Origin: Pseudomonas sp. NCCP-436
GTDB lineage: Bacteria > Pseudomonadota > Gammaproteobacteria > Pseudomonadales > Pseudomonadaceae
Assembly (NCBI RefSeq): GCF_019656335.1
Contig: NZ_BPLZ01000007.1
Coordinates: 150,239 to 214,238 of the forward strand
Length of the DNA stretch: 64,000 nucleotides
Reading direction: 5' to 3'
The translations under genes and the position numbers were made by a program. Position 1 is the stretch's first letter. Every line of letters begins with the position of its first letter. This document shows, one piece after another, positions 29,303 to 38,389 of this stretch. The notes below the pieces were generated by a model. The model saw only the letters and a list, made by a program, of their open reading frames with translations. It searched no databases and was not told the origin of the DNA.

Positions 29303-30442
29303 TCACACCTCGATCCGTTTCATGTAGCTGCCGAAGGCCTGCAGATAGCGCGGGATCGGCATGAGGAAGGCATCGTGGCCCTGTGGTGCGTCGATCTCCA
29401 GGTAGCAGACGTTTTTCTTCGCCGCCATCAGGGCATCGACGATTTCCCGCGAGCGGGCGGGGGAGAAACGCCAGTCGGTGGTAAAGGACATCAGGCAGAA
29501 GTCCGCTGAGGCCACTGACAGGGTCTTGGCCAGATCACCACCATGGGCAGCGGCCGGGTCGAAGTAGTCCAGAGCCTTGGTCATCAGCAGATAGGTATTG
29601 GCGTCGAAACGTCCGGAGAACTCCTCGCCCTGGTAGCGCAGGTAGCTTTCCACCTGAAACTCGACACTGTGGAAGTCATAGTTGAGCTTGTCGGTCTTCA
29701 GCTCGCGGCCGAATTTCTGGCCCATGGCATCGTCCGACAGGTAGGTGATGTGACCGACCATGCGCGCCAGCATCAGGCCGCGCTTGGGAACCACGCCGCG
29801 GTCGTGGAAGTGTCCGCCGTGGAACTCCGGATCCGTGAGGATCGCCTGGCGCGCCACCTCGTTGAAGGCGATGTTCTGCGCCGACAGCTTCGGCGCCGAA
29901 GCGATGGCCAGGCAGTGACGCACGCGCTCGGGGTAGCTGATGGTCCACTGCATGGCTTGCATGCCGCCAAGGCTGCCGCCGACCACCGCGGCCCACTGCT
30001 CGATGCCCAGAGCATCGGCCAGGCGGGCCTGGCTGTGCACCCAGTCTTCCACGGTCATTACCGGAAAGTCGGCGCCGTAGGGTTTGCCGGTGGCCGGGTT
30101 GATACTGCTCGGGCCAGTGGAGCCGTTGCAGCCGCCGAGGTTGTTGAGGCTGACGACGAAAAACTTGCGGGTGTCGATGGGTTTGCCCGGGCCGATGCAG
30201 CTATCCCACCAGCCGGGTTTTCGATCATCAGGGTTGTGGTAGCCGGCGGCATGATGGTGGCCGGACAGGGCATGACAGATCAGCACCGCGTTGCTGCGCG
30301 CGGCATTCAATTCGCCGTAGGTTTCGACAATCAGTTCGTAGTCGGCCAGGCTACGACCACAGGCCAGCGCCAGCGGCTCGCTGAAGCGGAACACCTGGGG
30401 GCTGACCAGGCCGACGGAATCTTCGGGAAAGGCAGTGGGCAT
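29303..30442 (-). CDS. metXS: Homoserine O-succinyltransferase (MetX type)
   Basis: A 379-residue alpha/beta hydrolase-fold acyltransferase that activates homoserine in methionine synthesis. [17 protein letters not shown] near residue 53, [17 protein letters not shown] near residue 99 and [14 protein letters not shown] near residue 152 (nucleophilic Ser) are visible. The catalytic Asp/His pair lies in the last 70 residues ([17 protein letters not shown]). Pseudomonad MetX enzymes use succinyl-CoA rather than acetyl-CoA, so I use the succinyl name; this cannot be proven from sequence alone. Confidence 0.92.
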   Translation of the reverse strand: MPTAFPEDSVGLVSPQVFRFSEPLALACGRSLADYELIVETYGELNAARSNAVLICHALSGHHHAAGYHNPDDRKPGWWDSCIGPGKPIDTRKFFVVSLNNLGGCNGSTGPSSINPATGKPYGADFPVMTVEDWVHSQARLADALGIEQWAAVVGGSLGGMQAMQWTISYPERVRHCLAIASAPKLSAQNIAFNEVARQAILTDPEFHGGHFHDRGVVPKRGLMLARMVGHITYLSDDAMGQKFGRELKTDKLNYDFHSVEFQVESYLRYQGEEFSGRFDANTYLLMTKALDYFDPAAAHGGDLAKTLSVASADFCLMSFTTDWRFSPARSREIVDALMAAKKNVCYLEIDAPQGHDAFLMPIPRYLQAFGSYMKRIEV

Positions 30443-30597
30443 GGATGCGCTGCTAATGAAACGGAGGAGTCCGCCAGTCTAAAGAGAGGGGCAGGCAGCG
30501 GCAAGCGGACATGCCGCAAGTGGTGGATGAGGTTGGTACGGGTGAGGCCGGATCAGTCCCACGATGGCCTGTCCCCGGCGAGACAGGTTCCTGGCGT

Positions 30598-32568
30598 CTA
30601 CTGCAAACGCGCCGCTGCCGGCAGGCTGACAATCTTGCCCTGGCGTTGTACCGGTGCCGGGCGGCGTAGTATGCGCAGCATTTCTGCGGCCTGGGCCAGT
30701 TGTTGTTCCAGTTGTTGCCGGTAGCGCGCCAGTTGCTCACTTCGCTGGCGGGTCTGGCGATTCTCCTGGGCCAGCGATTTGAGGCGTAGCATGTGGGTTT
30801 CCAGCATCTGCTTGTGTTCAAGGGTCTGCTGCATCAGTGGCATCAGGGCATCGGCAGCCCAGTGCTCGGCGTCCTGGCGCAGGCGTTTGTGCAGGGCGAT
30901 CACTTCCTGAGCCAGGGTGGCGAAGAAGCGCCGGGTCAGGCTGCGCTGTTCGGTGAGCAGAGTCTTGAGCTGCAGGCGGAACTGATCGCCCTTGGCCTGC
31001 AGTGCCTTCAGTTCCTTCAGGTGGCGCTGGATATTGAACTGCGGGGCATCGATGGAGCCCAGCGGGTTGTCCTCGTTGTGCCTATGGTAGATGGCCGCGA
31101 CCATTTTGTTGGCCATCTCGGCTTCATGCTGCAGGTGATGCATATCCACTTCTATGGCGTGGAAGAAGTCGAGGATTGCCTGGTTGATGCCAAGGGTGGT
31201 CCAGCTTCCGGTGAGGTTACGGCGCACCTGCACCAGGTGTTCTTCGAGGCGTTCTGCGCGCACGGCCTGGCATAGCAATTCGCCCCGGCGCTGAAGCAGG
31301 CGCTGGTTGGTCTTCAGTCCGAGCAGGCGCTTGTGGTGCAGGCTGTGATCGTCACGGGTCTTGGCGGTCAGCTCAAGCAGCAACTGGCCGCTGTCGTGCT
31401 GGTGGTTGCCGAGCAGCGCAAGCTGTTCGTCGACTCGTTCCAGGCGCAGATTCAGTACGTGCTGGCTATTGCTCAGCAGGTTCAATGTCTGCCGCACCAC
31501 CTGTTCCTCGATCAGTCGCTCCTTCTGCGCGACGATGCGTTCGCACAGGAGTCGTTCCAGTTCGACCAGTTGGCTGCGGGCCAGCAGTGTTTCGTCCAGA
31601 GAGATCTTGGCCAGCAGCGCCTGCTTGGCTGAAAGCGGCAGTACATCCTGTTCGCTGATACCGAGCAGCCTGGCGGTGCTGCTCTGTATGCGGCTGATGG
31701 CCTCTCCCACGAAGGCTTCGCCGGCCAGATCGTCCCATAGCACGTCGATTTTGTTCAGTACGGCGAACAGGCTGGTCTGTTCGTCATCACCGAGTTGACG
31801 GATATGCTGCTGCCAGATGTCCATGTCACTGGCGGTCACACCGGTGTCCGCGGCCAGCAGGAAGACGATTGCCTGGGCGCTGGGCAGCATCGACAGGGTC
31901 AGTTCTGGCTCGCTGCCGAGGGCGTTCAGGCCAGGGGTGTCGAGAATACGCAGGCCCTGGCGCAGCAGTGGATGGTCGAAGTTGACCATGGCGTGGCGCC
32001 AGGCCGGCACCAGCACCTGGCCGGACTGATCCGTGCTTTCAAGCATGTCCGGGTGGAAGCCGAGCTGAATTGCTTCCTCCACTGCCATGGCCTTGGTTCT
32101 GGTCACCTGCTGGAAGGCCAGTGCCATGTTGGCCGGGTCGCCGGGGTCCAGAGGGATGTTCACCCAGTGTCTGGGGATGCGCTTGAACTGGGCGATGCTG
32201 GCCGAAGCTGTGCGGGTCTCGATCGGCAGCAGACGCACGTAGGGGCGTTCCGACGCGGGATCGAAGAACAGCTCGGTGGGGCACATGGTGGTGCGGCCGG
32301 CCTGAGAGGGCAGCATGCGCTGCCCGTAGCCGGAGAAGAACAGGCTGTTGATCAGCTCGGTCTTGCCGCGGGAGAACTCGCCAACAAAAGCCAGGGTGAT
32401 CTGGTCGGTGCGTAGCACTCGCAGAGCGCGCTCAAGTTTGGCTTGTACTGCCTCGGAGCTGAGCCGGTTGTGCTCCAGCCAGCTGCGATAGCGCGTGATC
32501 TCGCGCATCAGCCCGCGCTTCCAGGCCACGTAGGCGTCGACCTGCTGGCTGAGTCGTTCCATGCTCAT
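30598..32568 (-). CDS. Dynamin-family large GTPase
   Basis: A 656-residue protein. The G domain shows FVGEFSRGKTELINSLFFSG (G1, near residue 63), RILDTPGLNALG (G3, near residue 210) and FAVLNKIDVLWD (G4, near residue 275). From about residue 350 onward it is helical and coiled-coil rich, ending in a Gln/Arg-rich helix near residues 605-640. This is the architecture of bacterial dynamin-like proteins, which act on membranes, although no clear transmembrane paddle is visible. AGGAG fixes the start at 32568. It sits alone between metX and DUF167; function unknown. Confidence 0.85.
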   Translation of the reverse strand: MSMERLSQQVDAYVAWKRGLMREITRYRSWLEHNRLSSEAVQAKLERALRVLRTDQITLAFVGEFSRGKTELINSLFFSGYGQRMLPSQAGRTTMCPTELFFDPASERPYVRLLPIETRTASASIAQFKRIPRHWVNIPLDPGDPANMALAFQQVTRTKAMAVEEAIQLGFHPDMLESTDQSGQVLVPAWRHAMVNFDHPLLRQGLRILDTPGLNALGSEPELTLSMLPSAQAIVFLLAADTGVTASDMDIWQQHIRQLGDDEQTSLFAVLNKIDVLWDDLAGEAFVGEAISRIQSSTARLLGISEQDVLPLSAKQALLAKISLDETLLARSQLVELERLLCERIVAQKERLIEEQVVRQTLNLLSNSQHVLNLRLERVDEQLALLGNHQHDSGQLLLELTAKTRDDHSLHHKRLLGLKTNQRLLQRRGELLCQAVRAERLEEHLVQVRRNLTGSWTTLGINQAILDFFHAIEVDMHHLQHEAEMANKMVAAIYHRHNEDNPLGSIDAPQFNIQRHLKELKALQAKGDQFRLQLKTLLTEQRSLTRRFFATLAQEVIALHKRLRQDAEHWAADALMPLMQQTLEHKQMLETHMLRLKSLAQENRQTRQRSEQLARYRQQLEQQLAQAAEMLRILRRPAPVQRQGKIVSLPAAARLQ

Positions 32569-32752
32569 CCTGGTTCTCCTTGTTGTCGGCAAGGTCTCAC
32601 GGAGGCTGACTGTCTCCGTCAGAGTTGCTGGCTGTGCCGCCGTGCCGCGCGGCGGACGGGGAATCCGCCGGATTATGCGCTGTTTGGCTGGGGCGTCAAT
32701 TGGCCCTTGGTACTGATCCGCCTCATGGTCGAGGATGACGAACGAACGGTCG

Positions 32753-33043
32753 TCAGGGGTGCTGCAGGCCAGGGATTGGCGGCAGGCAGCCGGGCGAGCG
32801 GATGCGCAGACGCTTCTGTCGGTTAAGCTCGCCGCTTTCCAGGCTTACCTGGCTCTTGGCTACGCCGAAGGCCTTGGCCAGGAAAGCCTGCAGCTGGGCA
32901 TTGGCCTTACCTTCCACGGGTGGGGCGGTGAGGCGGATTTTTAGGCGTTCGCCGTGCAGCCCGGCGAACTCGTCCTTGCTCGCCTTGGGCTGCAGGTGGC
33001 AGTCGAGGAGCAGATCCTCTCCGTCCCAGCGGTAGAAACTCAT
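32753..33043 (-). CDS. DUF167/YggU family protein
   Basis: A 96-residue protein. LLLDCHLQPKASKDEFAGLHGERLKIRLTAPPVEGKANAQL spans residues 10-50 and is the DUF167 core, ending in FLAKAFGVAKSQVSLESGE. The structure of E. coli YggU is known but its role is not. It follows yggT with a two-base gap, and the yggS-proC-yggT-yggU order is conserved, so it belongs to that operon. Confidence 0.92.
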   Translation of the reverse strand: MSFYRWDGEDLLLDCHLQPKASKDEFAGLHGERLKIRLTAPPVEGKANAQLQAFLAKAFGVAKSQVSLESGELNRQKRLRIRSPGCLPPIPGLQHP

Positions 33044-33045
33044 GT

Positions 33046-33639
33046 TCAGAGGAAGGGGCTGAGGACCGAGGGCAGGCCGGTGGAGCTGGCCAGACTGCCG
33101 ATGACGAAACGGTCGATCAGGTTGAGGGTAATGAAGGCAAAGATCGGCGAAATATCCAGCCCGCCCATGTTCGGCAGCAGCCGGCGGAAGGGGGCCAGCA
33201 GCGGCTCGCAGATCTGCTGCACCAGTTGTGCTCCCGGGTTATAGCTGCCAGGGGCGACCCAGGAGAGGATCACGCTGATGATCAGGGCGAAAAAGAACAC
33301 CTTGAGAAACAGCGAGGTCACGCCGATCACGGACCAGACCAGTAGTTGCGGGATGAAGCCGGTGGCGTTGTAGCCGATCAGGGTCAGGGTGATCACCATC
33401 AGCAGCAGTTGCACCAGGATGGCCAGCACCAGCGATGCCAGATCCAGCCCGGCAAAGCCCGGAATGATGCGGCGCAGCGGTGTCAGCAGAGGCTGGGTGG
33501 CCTTGACGATGAACTGGCTCAGCGGGTTGTAGAAGTCGGCACGCACCAGCTGCAGGATGAAGCGCAGCAGTACCACCAGCAGATAGAGGCTGCCGAGGGT
33601 CTGGATGATGTAAACGAGAGCTTCGATGAGTCCGGACAT
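33046..33639 (-). CDS. yggT: YggT family integral membrane protein
   Basis: A 197-residue protein made of two YggT repeats, each with a pair of hydrophobic helices and a conserved basic loop (YNPLSQFIVKATQPLLTPLRRIIP and YNPGAQLVQQICEPLLAPFRRLLP). YggT homologs have been linked to osmotic tolerance and chloroplast heme attachment, but the molecular role is open. The start at 33639 follows AGGAGA; the frame is open further up inside proC. It is in the yggS-proC-yggT-yggU operon. Confidence 0.93.
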   Translation of the reverse strand: MSGLIEALVYIIQTLGSLYLLVVLLRFILQLVRADFYNPLSQFIVKATQPLLTPLRRIIPGFAGLDLASLVLAILVQLLLMVITLTLIGYNATGFIPQLLVWSVIGVTSLFLKVFFFALIISVILSWVAPGSYNPGAQLVQQICEPLLAPFRRLLPNMGGLDISPIFAFITLNLIDRFVIGSLASSTGLPSVLSPFL

Positions 33640-33649
33640 TGTTGTCTCC

Positions 33650-34468
33650 TTATTGACCCAATTGTTCGGCCAGCTCCGCCGAGCGTCGGGCGGCGGCGTC
33701 GAGAGCTTGCTGCACCAGTGCCTCGAAGCCACCGGCCTGGAACGTACGAATCGCTGCTTCGGTAGTGCCGTTTGGCGAGGTGACGCGGCGGCGCAGTTCG
33801 GTGGCGTCTACATCGCTTTCGCTGGCCATGCGGGCAGCGCCCAGGGCCGTTTGGATGCTCAGACGGGCAGCGGTTTCGCGCGGCAAGCCGAGCTGTTCGC
33901 CGGCACTGGTCATGGCTTCGATCAGCAGGAAGAAATAGGCCGGGCCGCTGCCAGATACGGCGGTCACGGCATCGAGCTGGATTTCCTCGTCCAGCCACAG
34001 AGCCAGGCCGACGGCGCTCAACAGTTGCTCGGCCTGAGCTTTCTGGGCAGCGCTGACACGGGCATTGGCGAACAGGCCGGAGACGCCCTGGCGTAGCAGG
34101 GCCGGGGTATTGGGCATGCAGCGCACGACCGGACGTGGGCCCAGCCACTCTTCCAGGCTGGCGCAGCTAATTCCGGCGGCGATGGAGACGATCAGTTGAT
34201 CCGTACTCAGGTGCGGTGCCAGATCCAGGCATACGGCCTTCATCACCTGCGGTTTTACAGCCAGCACGATCAGGTCGGCGCCACGGATGGCTTCGGTGTT
34301 GTCGGCGAAAGTGGCGATGCCGTGATTTTGCTCCAGGCGGGAGCGTTGCTCGCTGCTCGGCTCGCTGGCACGGATGCTGTCAGCAGGTACGCCTTGGGCG
34401 CGCAGGCCGCCAATCAGGCTGGCAGCCATGTTGCCGGCGCCGATGAAGGCGATGATCGGGGTGCTCAT
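33650..34468 (-). CDS. proC: Pyrroline-5-carboxylate reductase
   Basis: A 272-residue enzyme for the last step of proline synthesis. IAFIGAGNMAASLIGGL at residues 6-22 is the NADPH-binding motif. The C-terminal signature DAVTAVSGSGPAYFFLLIEAMTSAG (near residue 160) and RRRVTSPNGTTEAAI (near residue 227) are diagnostic. AAAGGAAC precedes the ATG. It lies 18 bases downstream of yggS, an order widely conserved in bacteria. Confidence 0.96.
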   Translation of the reverse strand: MSTPIIAFIGAGNMAASLIGGLRAQGVPADSIRASEPSSEQRSRLEQNHGIATFADNTEAIRGADLIVLAVKPQVMKAVCLDLAPHLSTDQLIVSIAAGISCASLEEWLGPRPVVRCMPNTPALLRQGVSGLFANARVSAAQKAQAEQLLSAVGLALWLDEEIQLDAVTAVSGSGPAYFFLLIEAMTSAGEQLGLPRETAARLSIQTALGAARMASESDVDATELRRRVTSPNGTTEAAIRTFQAGGFEALVQQALDAAARRSAELAEQLGQ

Positions 34469-34486
34469 TGCAGAAAGTTCCTTTAG

Positions 34487-35179
34487 TCAGGGAGTGGGCT
34501 GCCCGTAGTCGCGGGCGCCAAACAGGGCCGTGCCGATACGTACCCAGGTGGCACCTTCGGCAATGGCGGCTTCCAGATCGTGGCTCATACCCATGGACAG
34601 AGTGTCGAGATCCAGTGCCAGTTCATCGCGCAGTTGGCGCAGACGGGCAAAAGCAGCACGTTGGGCAGCGATGTTGTCGGTTGGTTCGGGGATTGCCATC
34701 AGCCCGCGCAGTCTGAGATTGGGCAGGAGGGCGACTGCCCGGGCCAGTTCCGGCAACTCTTCGGGGCTGCAGCCGGACTTGCTGTCCTCGCCACTGACAT
34801 TGACCTGCAGGCAGACATTCAGCGCTGGCAAATGTGCGGGGCGCTGGTCCGACAGGCGTTGGGCGATCTTCAGTCGATCCACCGAGTGCACCCAGTCGAA
34901 ATGCTCGGCGATGGGCCGAGTCTTGTTCGACTGGATGGGCCCAATGAAGTGCCATACCAGCGACAGGTCGCTCAGCTCGGCTTGTTTGCCGAGAGCTTCC
35001 TGCAGATAGTTCTCGCCGAAGTCCCGCAGCCCGGCGTCATGGGCCTCGCGAATGGCGATGGCGGGTTTGGTTTTGCTCACCGCCAGCAGGCCGATCTCGG
35101 TGAAATTGCGCTGCGAGGCTTGCGCCGCCTCACGGATGCGAGCACCGACCTTTGCAATATTCTTTGCTATCGTGGACAT
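34487..35179 (-). CDS. yggS: YggS/PLPBP family pyridoxal phosphate homeostasis protein
   Basis: A 230-residue single-domain TIM-barrel PLP-binding protein without known enzyme activity; it controls free PLP and amino acid balance. LLAVSKTKPAIAIREAHDAG near residue 31 holds the Schiff-base lysine. FGENYLQEA, WHFIGPIQSNK and SMGMSHDLEAAIAEGATWVRIGTALFG are family signatures. It is the first gene of the leftward operon and is divergent from pilT across 74 bases. Confidence 0.95.
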   Translation of the reverse strand: MSTIAKNIAKVGARIREAAQASQRNFTEIGLLAVSKTKPAIAIREAHDAGLRDFGENYLQEALGKQAELSDLSLVWHFIGPIQSNKTRPIAEHFDWVHSVDRLKIAQRLSDQRPAHLPALNVCLQVNVSGEDSKSGCSPEELPELARAVALLPNLRLRGLMAIPEPTDNIAAQRAAFARLRQLRDELALDLDTLSMGMSHDLEAAIAEGATWVRIGTALFGARDYGQPTP

Positions 35180-35253
35180 TACCTGCGCTCTATAAGCCCG
35201 GCCTTTTCAGGGGTCGTGGCATTCTACCTGCTTGCCTGTAAATGGGGAGTCCC

Positions 35254-36288
35254 ATGGATATTACCGAGCTGCTTGCCTTCAGCGCCAAGCAAGGCGCGTC
35301 GGATTTGCACCTCTCGGCGGGGCTGCCGCCGATGATCCGCGTAGATGGTGACGTGCGCCGCATCAATCTGCCGCCTCTGGATCACAAGCAGGTGCACGCG
35401 CTGATTTACGACATCATGAACGACAAGCAGCGCAAGGACTACGAGGAGTTCCTGGAAACCGACTTCTCCTTCGAGGTGCCGGGCGTAGCGCGCTTCCGGG
35501 TCAACGCCTTCAATCAGAACCGCGGTGCCGGTGCGGTGTTCCGTACCATTCCCTCCAAGGTTCTGACCATGGAGGAGCTCGGTATGGGCGAGGTGTTCCG
35601 CAAGATCACCGACGTGCCGCGTGGCCTGGTACTGGTGACCGGTCCCACCGGCTCGGGCAAGTCCACCACTCTGGCGGCCATGCTCGACTACCTCAACAAC
35701 AACAAATATCAGCACATCCTCACCATCGAGGATCCGATCGAATTCGTGCACGAGTCGAAGAAGTGTCTGGTCAACCAGCGCGAAGTGCACCGCGATACCC
35801 ACGGCTTTTCCGAGGCTCTGCGCTCGGCGCTGCGTGAGGACCCGGACATCATCCTGGTGGGTGAGATGCGTGATCTGGAGACCATTCGCCTGGCGCTGAC
35901 TGCAGCGGAAACCGGTCACCTGGTGTTTGGCACCCTGCACACCACCAGCGCGGCCAAAACCATCGACCGGGTGGTCGACGTATTTCCCGCCGAAGAGAAG
36001 GCCATGGTGCGCTCGATGCTGTCGGAGTCGCTGCAGGCGGTTATCTCGCAGACCCTGCTGAAGAAGATCGGCGGCGGTCGTGTGGCGGCACACGAAATCA
36101 TGATCGGCACTCCGGCAATCCGCAACCTGATTCGCGAAGACAAGGTGGCGCAGATGTACTCGGCGATTCAGACCGGTGGCGCGCTGGGCATGCAGACCCT
36201 TGATGCCTGCCTCAAAGGGCTGCTGTCCAAGGGGCTGATCAGTCGCGATGCGGCACGGGAAAAGGCCAAGAGCCCGGAAAACTTCTGA
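35254..36288 (+). CDS. pilT: Type IV pilus retraction ATPase PilT
   Basis: A 344-residue hexameric ATPase that powers pilus depolymerisation for twitching motility. Walker A is GPTGSGKST near residue 133. The Asp box is HILTIEDPIE, Walker B is DPDIILVGEMRD and the His box is GHLVFGTLHT. The C-terminal AIRNLIRE motif needed for retraction is at residues 288-295. GGGGAG lies five bases before ATG 35254; the upstream ATG at 35242 overlaps that site and is less likely. It is followed by pilU. Confidence 0.97.
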   Translation: MDITELLAFSAKQGASDLHLSAGLPPMIRVDGDVRRINLPPLDHKQVHALIYDIMNDKQRKDYEEFLETDFSFEVPGVARFRVNAFNQNRGAGAVFRTIPSKVLTMEELGMGEVFRKITDVPRGLVLVTGPTGSGKSTTLAAMLDYLNNNKYQHILTIEDPIEFVHESKKCLVNQREVHRDTHGFSEALRSALREDPDIILVGEMRDLETIRLALTAAETGHLVFGTLHTTSAAKTIDRVVDVFPAEEKAMVRSMLSESLQAVISQTLLKKIGGGRVAAHEIMIGTPAIRNLIREDKVAQMYSAIQTGGALGMQTLDACLKGLLSKGLISRDAAREKAKSPENF

Positions 36289-36381
36289 GTTGGCGCAATG
36301 ACGGTTGTGAAGCACGCCCGCAGCCGTTCATCCCACGCGGGACGCCAGTGCATCGAGCGTGCGGATGAGTGAAAACGACGT

Positions 36382-37527
36382 ATGGATTTCGAAAAACTGC
36401 TGCGTCTGATGGTGGAAAAGGGCGGTTCCGATCTGTTCATTACCGCAGGTGTGCCGCCTTCGATGAAGGTCAACGGCAAGATCATGCCGGTGACCAAGAA
36501 TGCCATGTCGCCGGAGCAGACCCGCGAAACCGTGCTGGGCGTAATGAATGAAGCGCAGCGTCGCGAGTTTGCCGAGAAGCATGAGTGCAACTTCGCCATC
36601 AGTGCCCGCGGGATCGGTCGTTTCCGCGTCAGCGCCTTCTATCAGCGTAACCTGGTGGGGATGGTGCTACGTCGTATCGAGACCAACATTCCCACGCTTG
36701 ATGACCTCAAGTTGCCTGAGGTGTTGAAGAAGCTGGCACTGACCAAGCGTGGTCTGGTGCTGTTCGTTGGTGCCACCGGCACCGGCAAGTCCACCTCGCT
36801 GGCGGCGATGATCGGTTACCGTAACAAAAACACCAGCGGCCATATCATCTCCATCGAGGACCCGATCGAGTACATCCACCAGCACCAGAGCTGCATCGTC
36901 ACCCAGCGCGAGGTGGGTATCGATACCGAGAGCTTCGAAGTGGCGCTGAAGAACACCCTGCGTCAGGCGCCGGATGTGATCCTGATCGGTGAGATCCGAA
37001 CCCGCGAGACCATGGACTACGCCGTGGCCTTCGCCGAGACCGGGCACCTGTGCCTGGCCACCCTGCACGCCAACAACGCCAACCAGGCACTCGACCGCAT
37101 CATCAACTTCTTCCCGCCGGATCGTCACAATCAGGTGTGGATGGATCTGTCGCTCAACCTCAAGGCCATTGTTGCCCAGCAACTGGTACCGACCCCGGAT
37201 GGCAAGGGTCGTCGTGCGGTGATCGAGGTGCTGATCAACACGCCTCTGGCTGCCGATCTGATCCGCAAGGGCGAAGTGCACGAGCTCAAGGGGCTGATGA
37301 AGCGTTCTACCGAACAAGGCATGCAAACCTTCGATCAGGCTCTGTACAACCTCTATACCCAGGGCGAGATCACCTACGAGGATGCCTTGCTGTATGCCGA
37401 CTCGGCCAACGATCTGCGTCTGATGATCAAGCTTGGTTCCGAAGCCAGCGGCGATCACCTGTCCAGCATGGCCAAGGGGCTGGCGCTGGAAATCAGTGAG
37501 GAAGATCCGGGGCGGATATTCCGCTGA
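36382..37527 (+). CDS. pilU: Type IV pilus retraction accessory ATPase PilU
   Basis: A 381-residue PilT paralog. Walker A is GATGTGKST near residue 136, Asp box HIISIEDPIE, Walker B APDVILIGEIRT and His box GHLCLATLHA. It lacks the AIRNLIRE motif; the equivalent stretch reads NTPLAADLIRKGEVHEL. PilU assists PilT when high force is needed. The last 35 bases overlap the convergent TIGR03915 gene. Confidence 0.96.
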   Translation: MDFEKLLRLMVEKGGSDLFITAGVPPSMKVNGKIMPVTKNAMSPEQTRETVLGVMNEAQRREFAEKHECNFAISARGIGRFRVSAFYQRNLVGMVLRRIETNIPTLDDLKLPEVLKKLALTKRGLVLFVGATGTGKSTSLAAMIGYRNKNTSGHIISIEDPIEYIHQHQSCIVTQREVGIDTESFEVALKNTLRQAPDVILIGEIRTRETMDYAVAFAETGHLCLATLHANNANQALDRIINFFPPDRHNQVWMDLSLNLKAIVAQQLVPTPDGKGRRAVIEVLINTPLAADLIRKGEVHELKGLMKRSTEQGMQTFDQALYNLYTQGEITYEDALLYADSANDLRLMIKLGSEASGDHLSSMAKGLALEISEEDPGRIFR

Positions 37528-38389
37528 CCCCGTCGTTGACGGTACGTGCTGACTCGGTGGCGGCTTTTACGGCAATTCGTTTGCCTTTTTTCCCGGCCAG
37601 CAGCGTGGCCTGGCCGTCACGCTGCGCCCCGGCGCGTGCGTCGCTGACCAGTTGCGGGATCAGCGGGCCTTCCGGCAGGTGTTTCCAGAAACGTACCGGC
37701 AGGTGTTGCTGCAGTGCCAGCGGATTGAGCCGGGCCGGATTGAAGATGCTGCTGTAGTAGGTTCGCCACAGCGCCTGATCCTTCTCCTCCTCCTCCGGCT
37801 GTTGTGCCCACTGCCGCCACAGCGCCGGGCAGGCCGGCTCATGCTGCAGTTGCTGACCATCCCAGAGTACTCCGTCGCGTGGCGTGGCGATAAGCCAGCT
37901 GTGCCGGCCGAGCCGGTCGCAGAAGTGCTGGCTGGCCGTCGGCAGGATATCGTGCGCAGGCTCGAACCAGGCGACGAAGTCCACCGAGTCGGGCGGTCCC
38001 TGTCTGAAGCGCAGGAAGGCGTGCATGTGATGAATTTCACGCCGCACCGCCTTGATTCGCCGCTGCAGCTCGCTGCCGTCGGGATCGCCGGCCAGTACGG
38101 CGTAGCGTTCACCTTTGACGAAGCGCCAGAGCACCCGGTAGAGCAGACTCCAGCGGCCTTCGCCGCGATAACGGGCGGCACTTTCCAGCCAGGCCAGGAG
38201 TTCCGGCGAGACGCGCAGGCGACCGCTGGGAAGTGCTGCGGGATTGTCATACTGGTCGAACAGACCGGGAGCGGTCTCCTCATCCAGCCACTGCACCTGA
38301 TGCGGCGCCAGTCCTTGCAGCAAGGCCTGACGGGCAAGCTGGCGCCAGCCGGCAAAGCTGCCGTCGAAGCGCAGGCCGTGCATCACCAT
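37493..38389 (-). CDS. TIGR03915-family putative DNA repair protein
   Basis: A 298-residue protein. It begins with LRFDGSFAGWRQLARQALLQGL, a pattern of the TIGR03915/DUF4130 family that always accompanies a SplB-like radical SAM protein. Conserved features include EIHHMHAFLRFRQGP near residue 130, DFVAWFEPAHDILP and LWRTYYSSIFNPARLNPLALQQHLPVRFWKHLPE (residues about 213-246). The stop of the radical SAM gene overlaps the start region, so the two are coupled. ATG 38389 and ATG 38383 (TGATG) are both possible. The C-terminal 40 residues are basic. The biochemical role is unknown; the LexA box upstream supports DNA repair. Confidence 0.85.
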   Translation of the reverse strand: MVMHGLRFDGSFAGWRQLARQALLQGLAPHQVQWLDEETAPGLFDQYDNPAALPSGRLRVSPELLAWLESAARYRGEGRWSLLYRVLWRFVKGERYAVLAGDPDGSELQRRIKAVRREIHHMHAFLRFRQGPPDSVDFVAWFEPAHDILPTASQHFCDRLGRHSWLIATPRDGVLWDGQQLQHEPACPALWRQWAQQPEEEEKDQALWRTYYSSIFNPARLNPLALQQHLPVRFWKHLPEGPLIPQLVSDARAGAQRDGQATLLAGKKGKRIAVKAATESARTVNDGVSGISAPDLPH

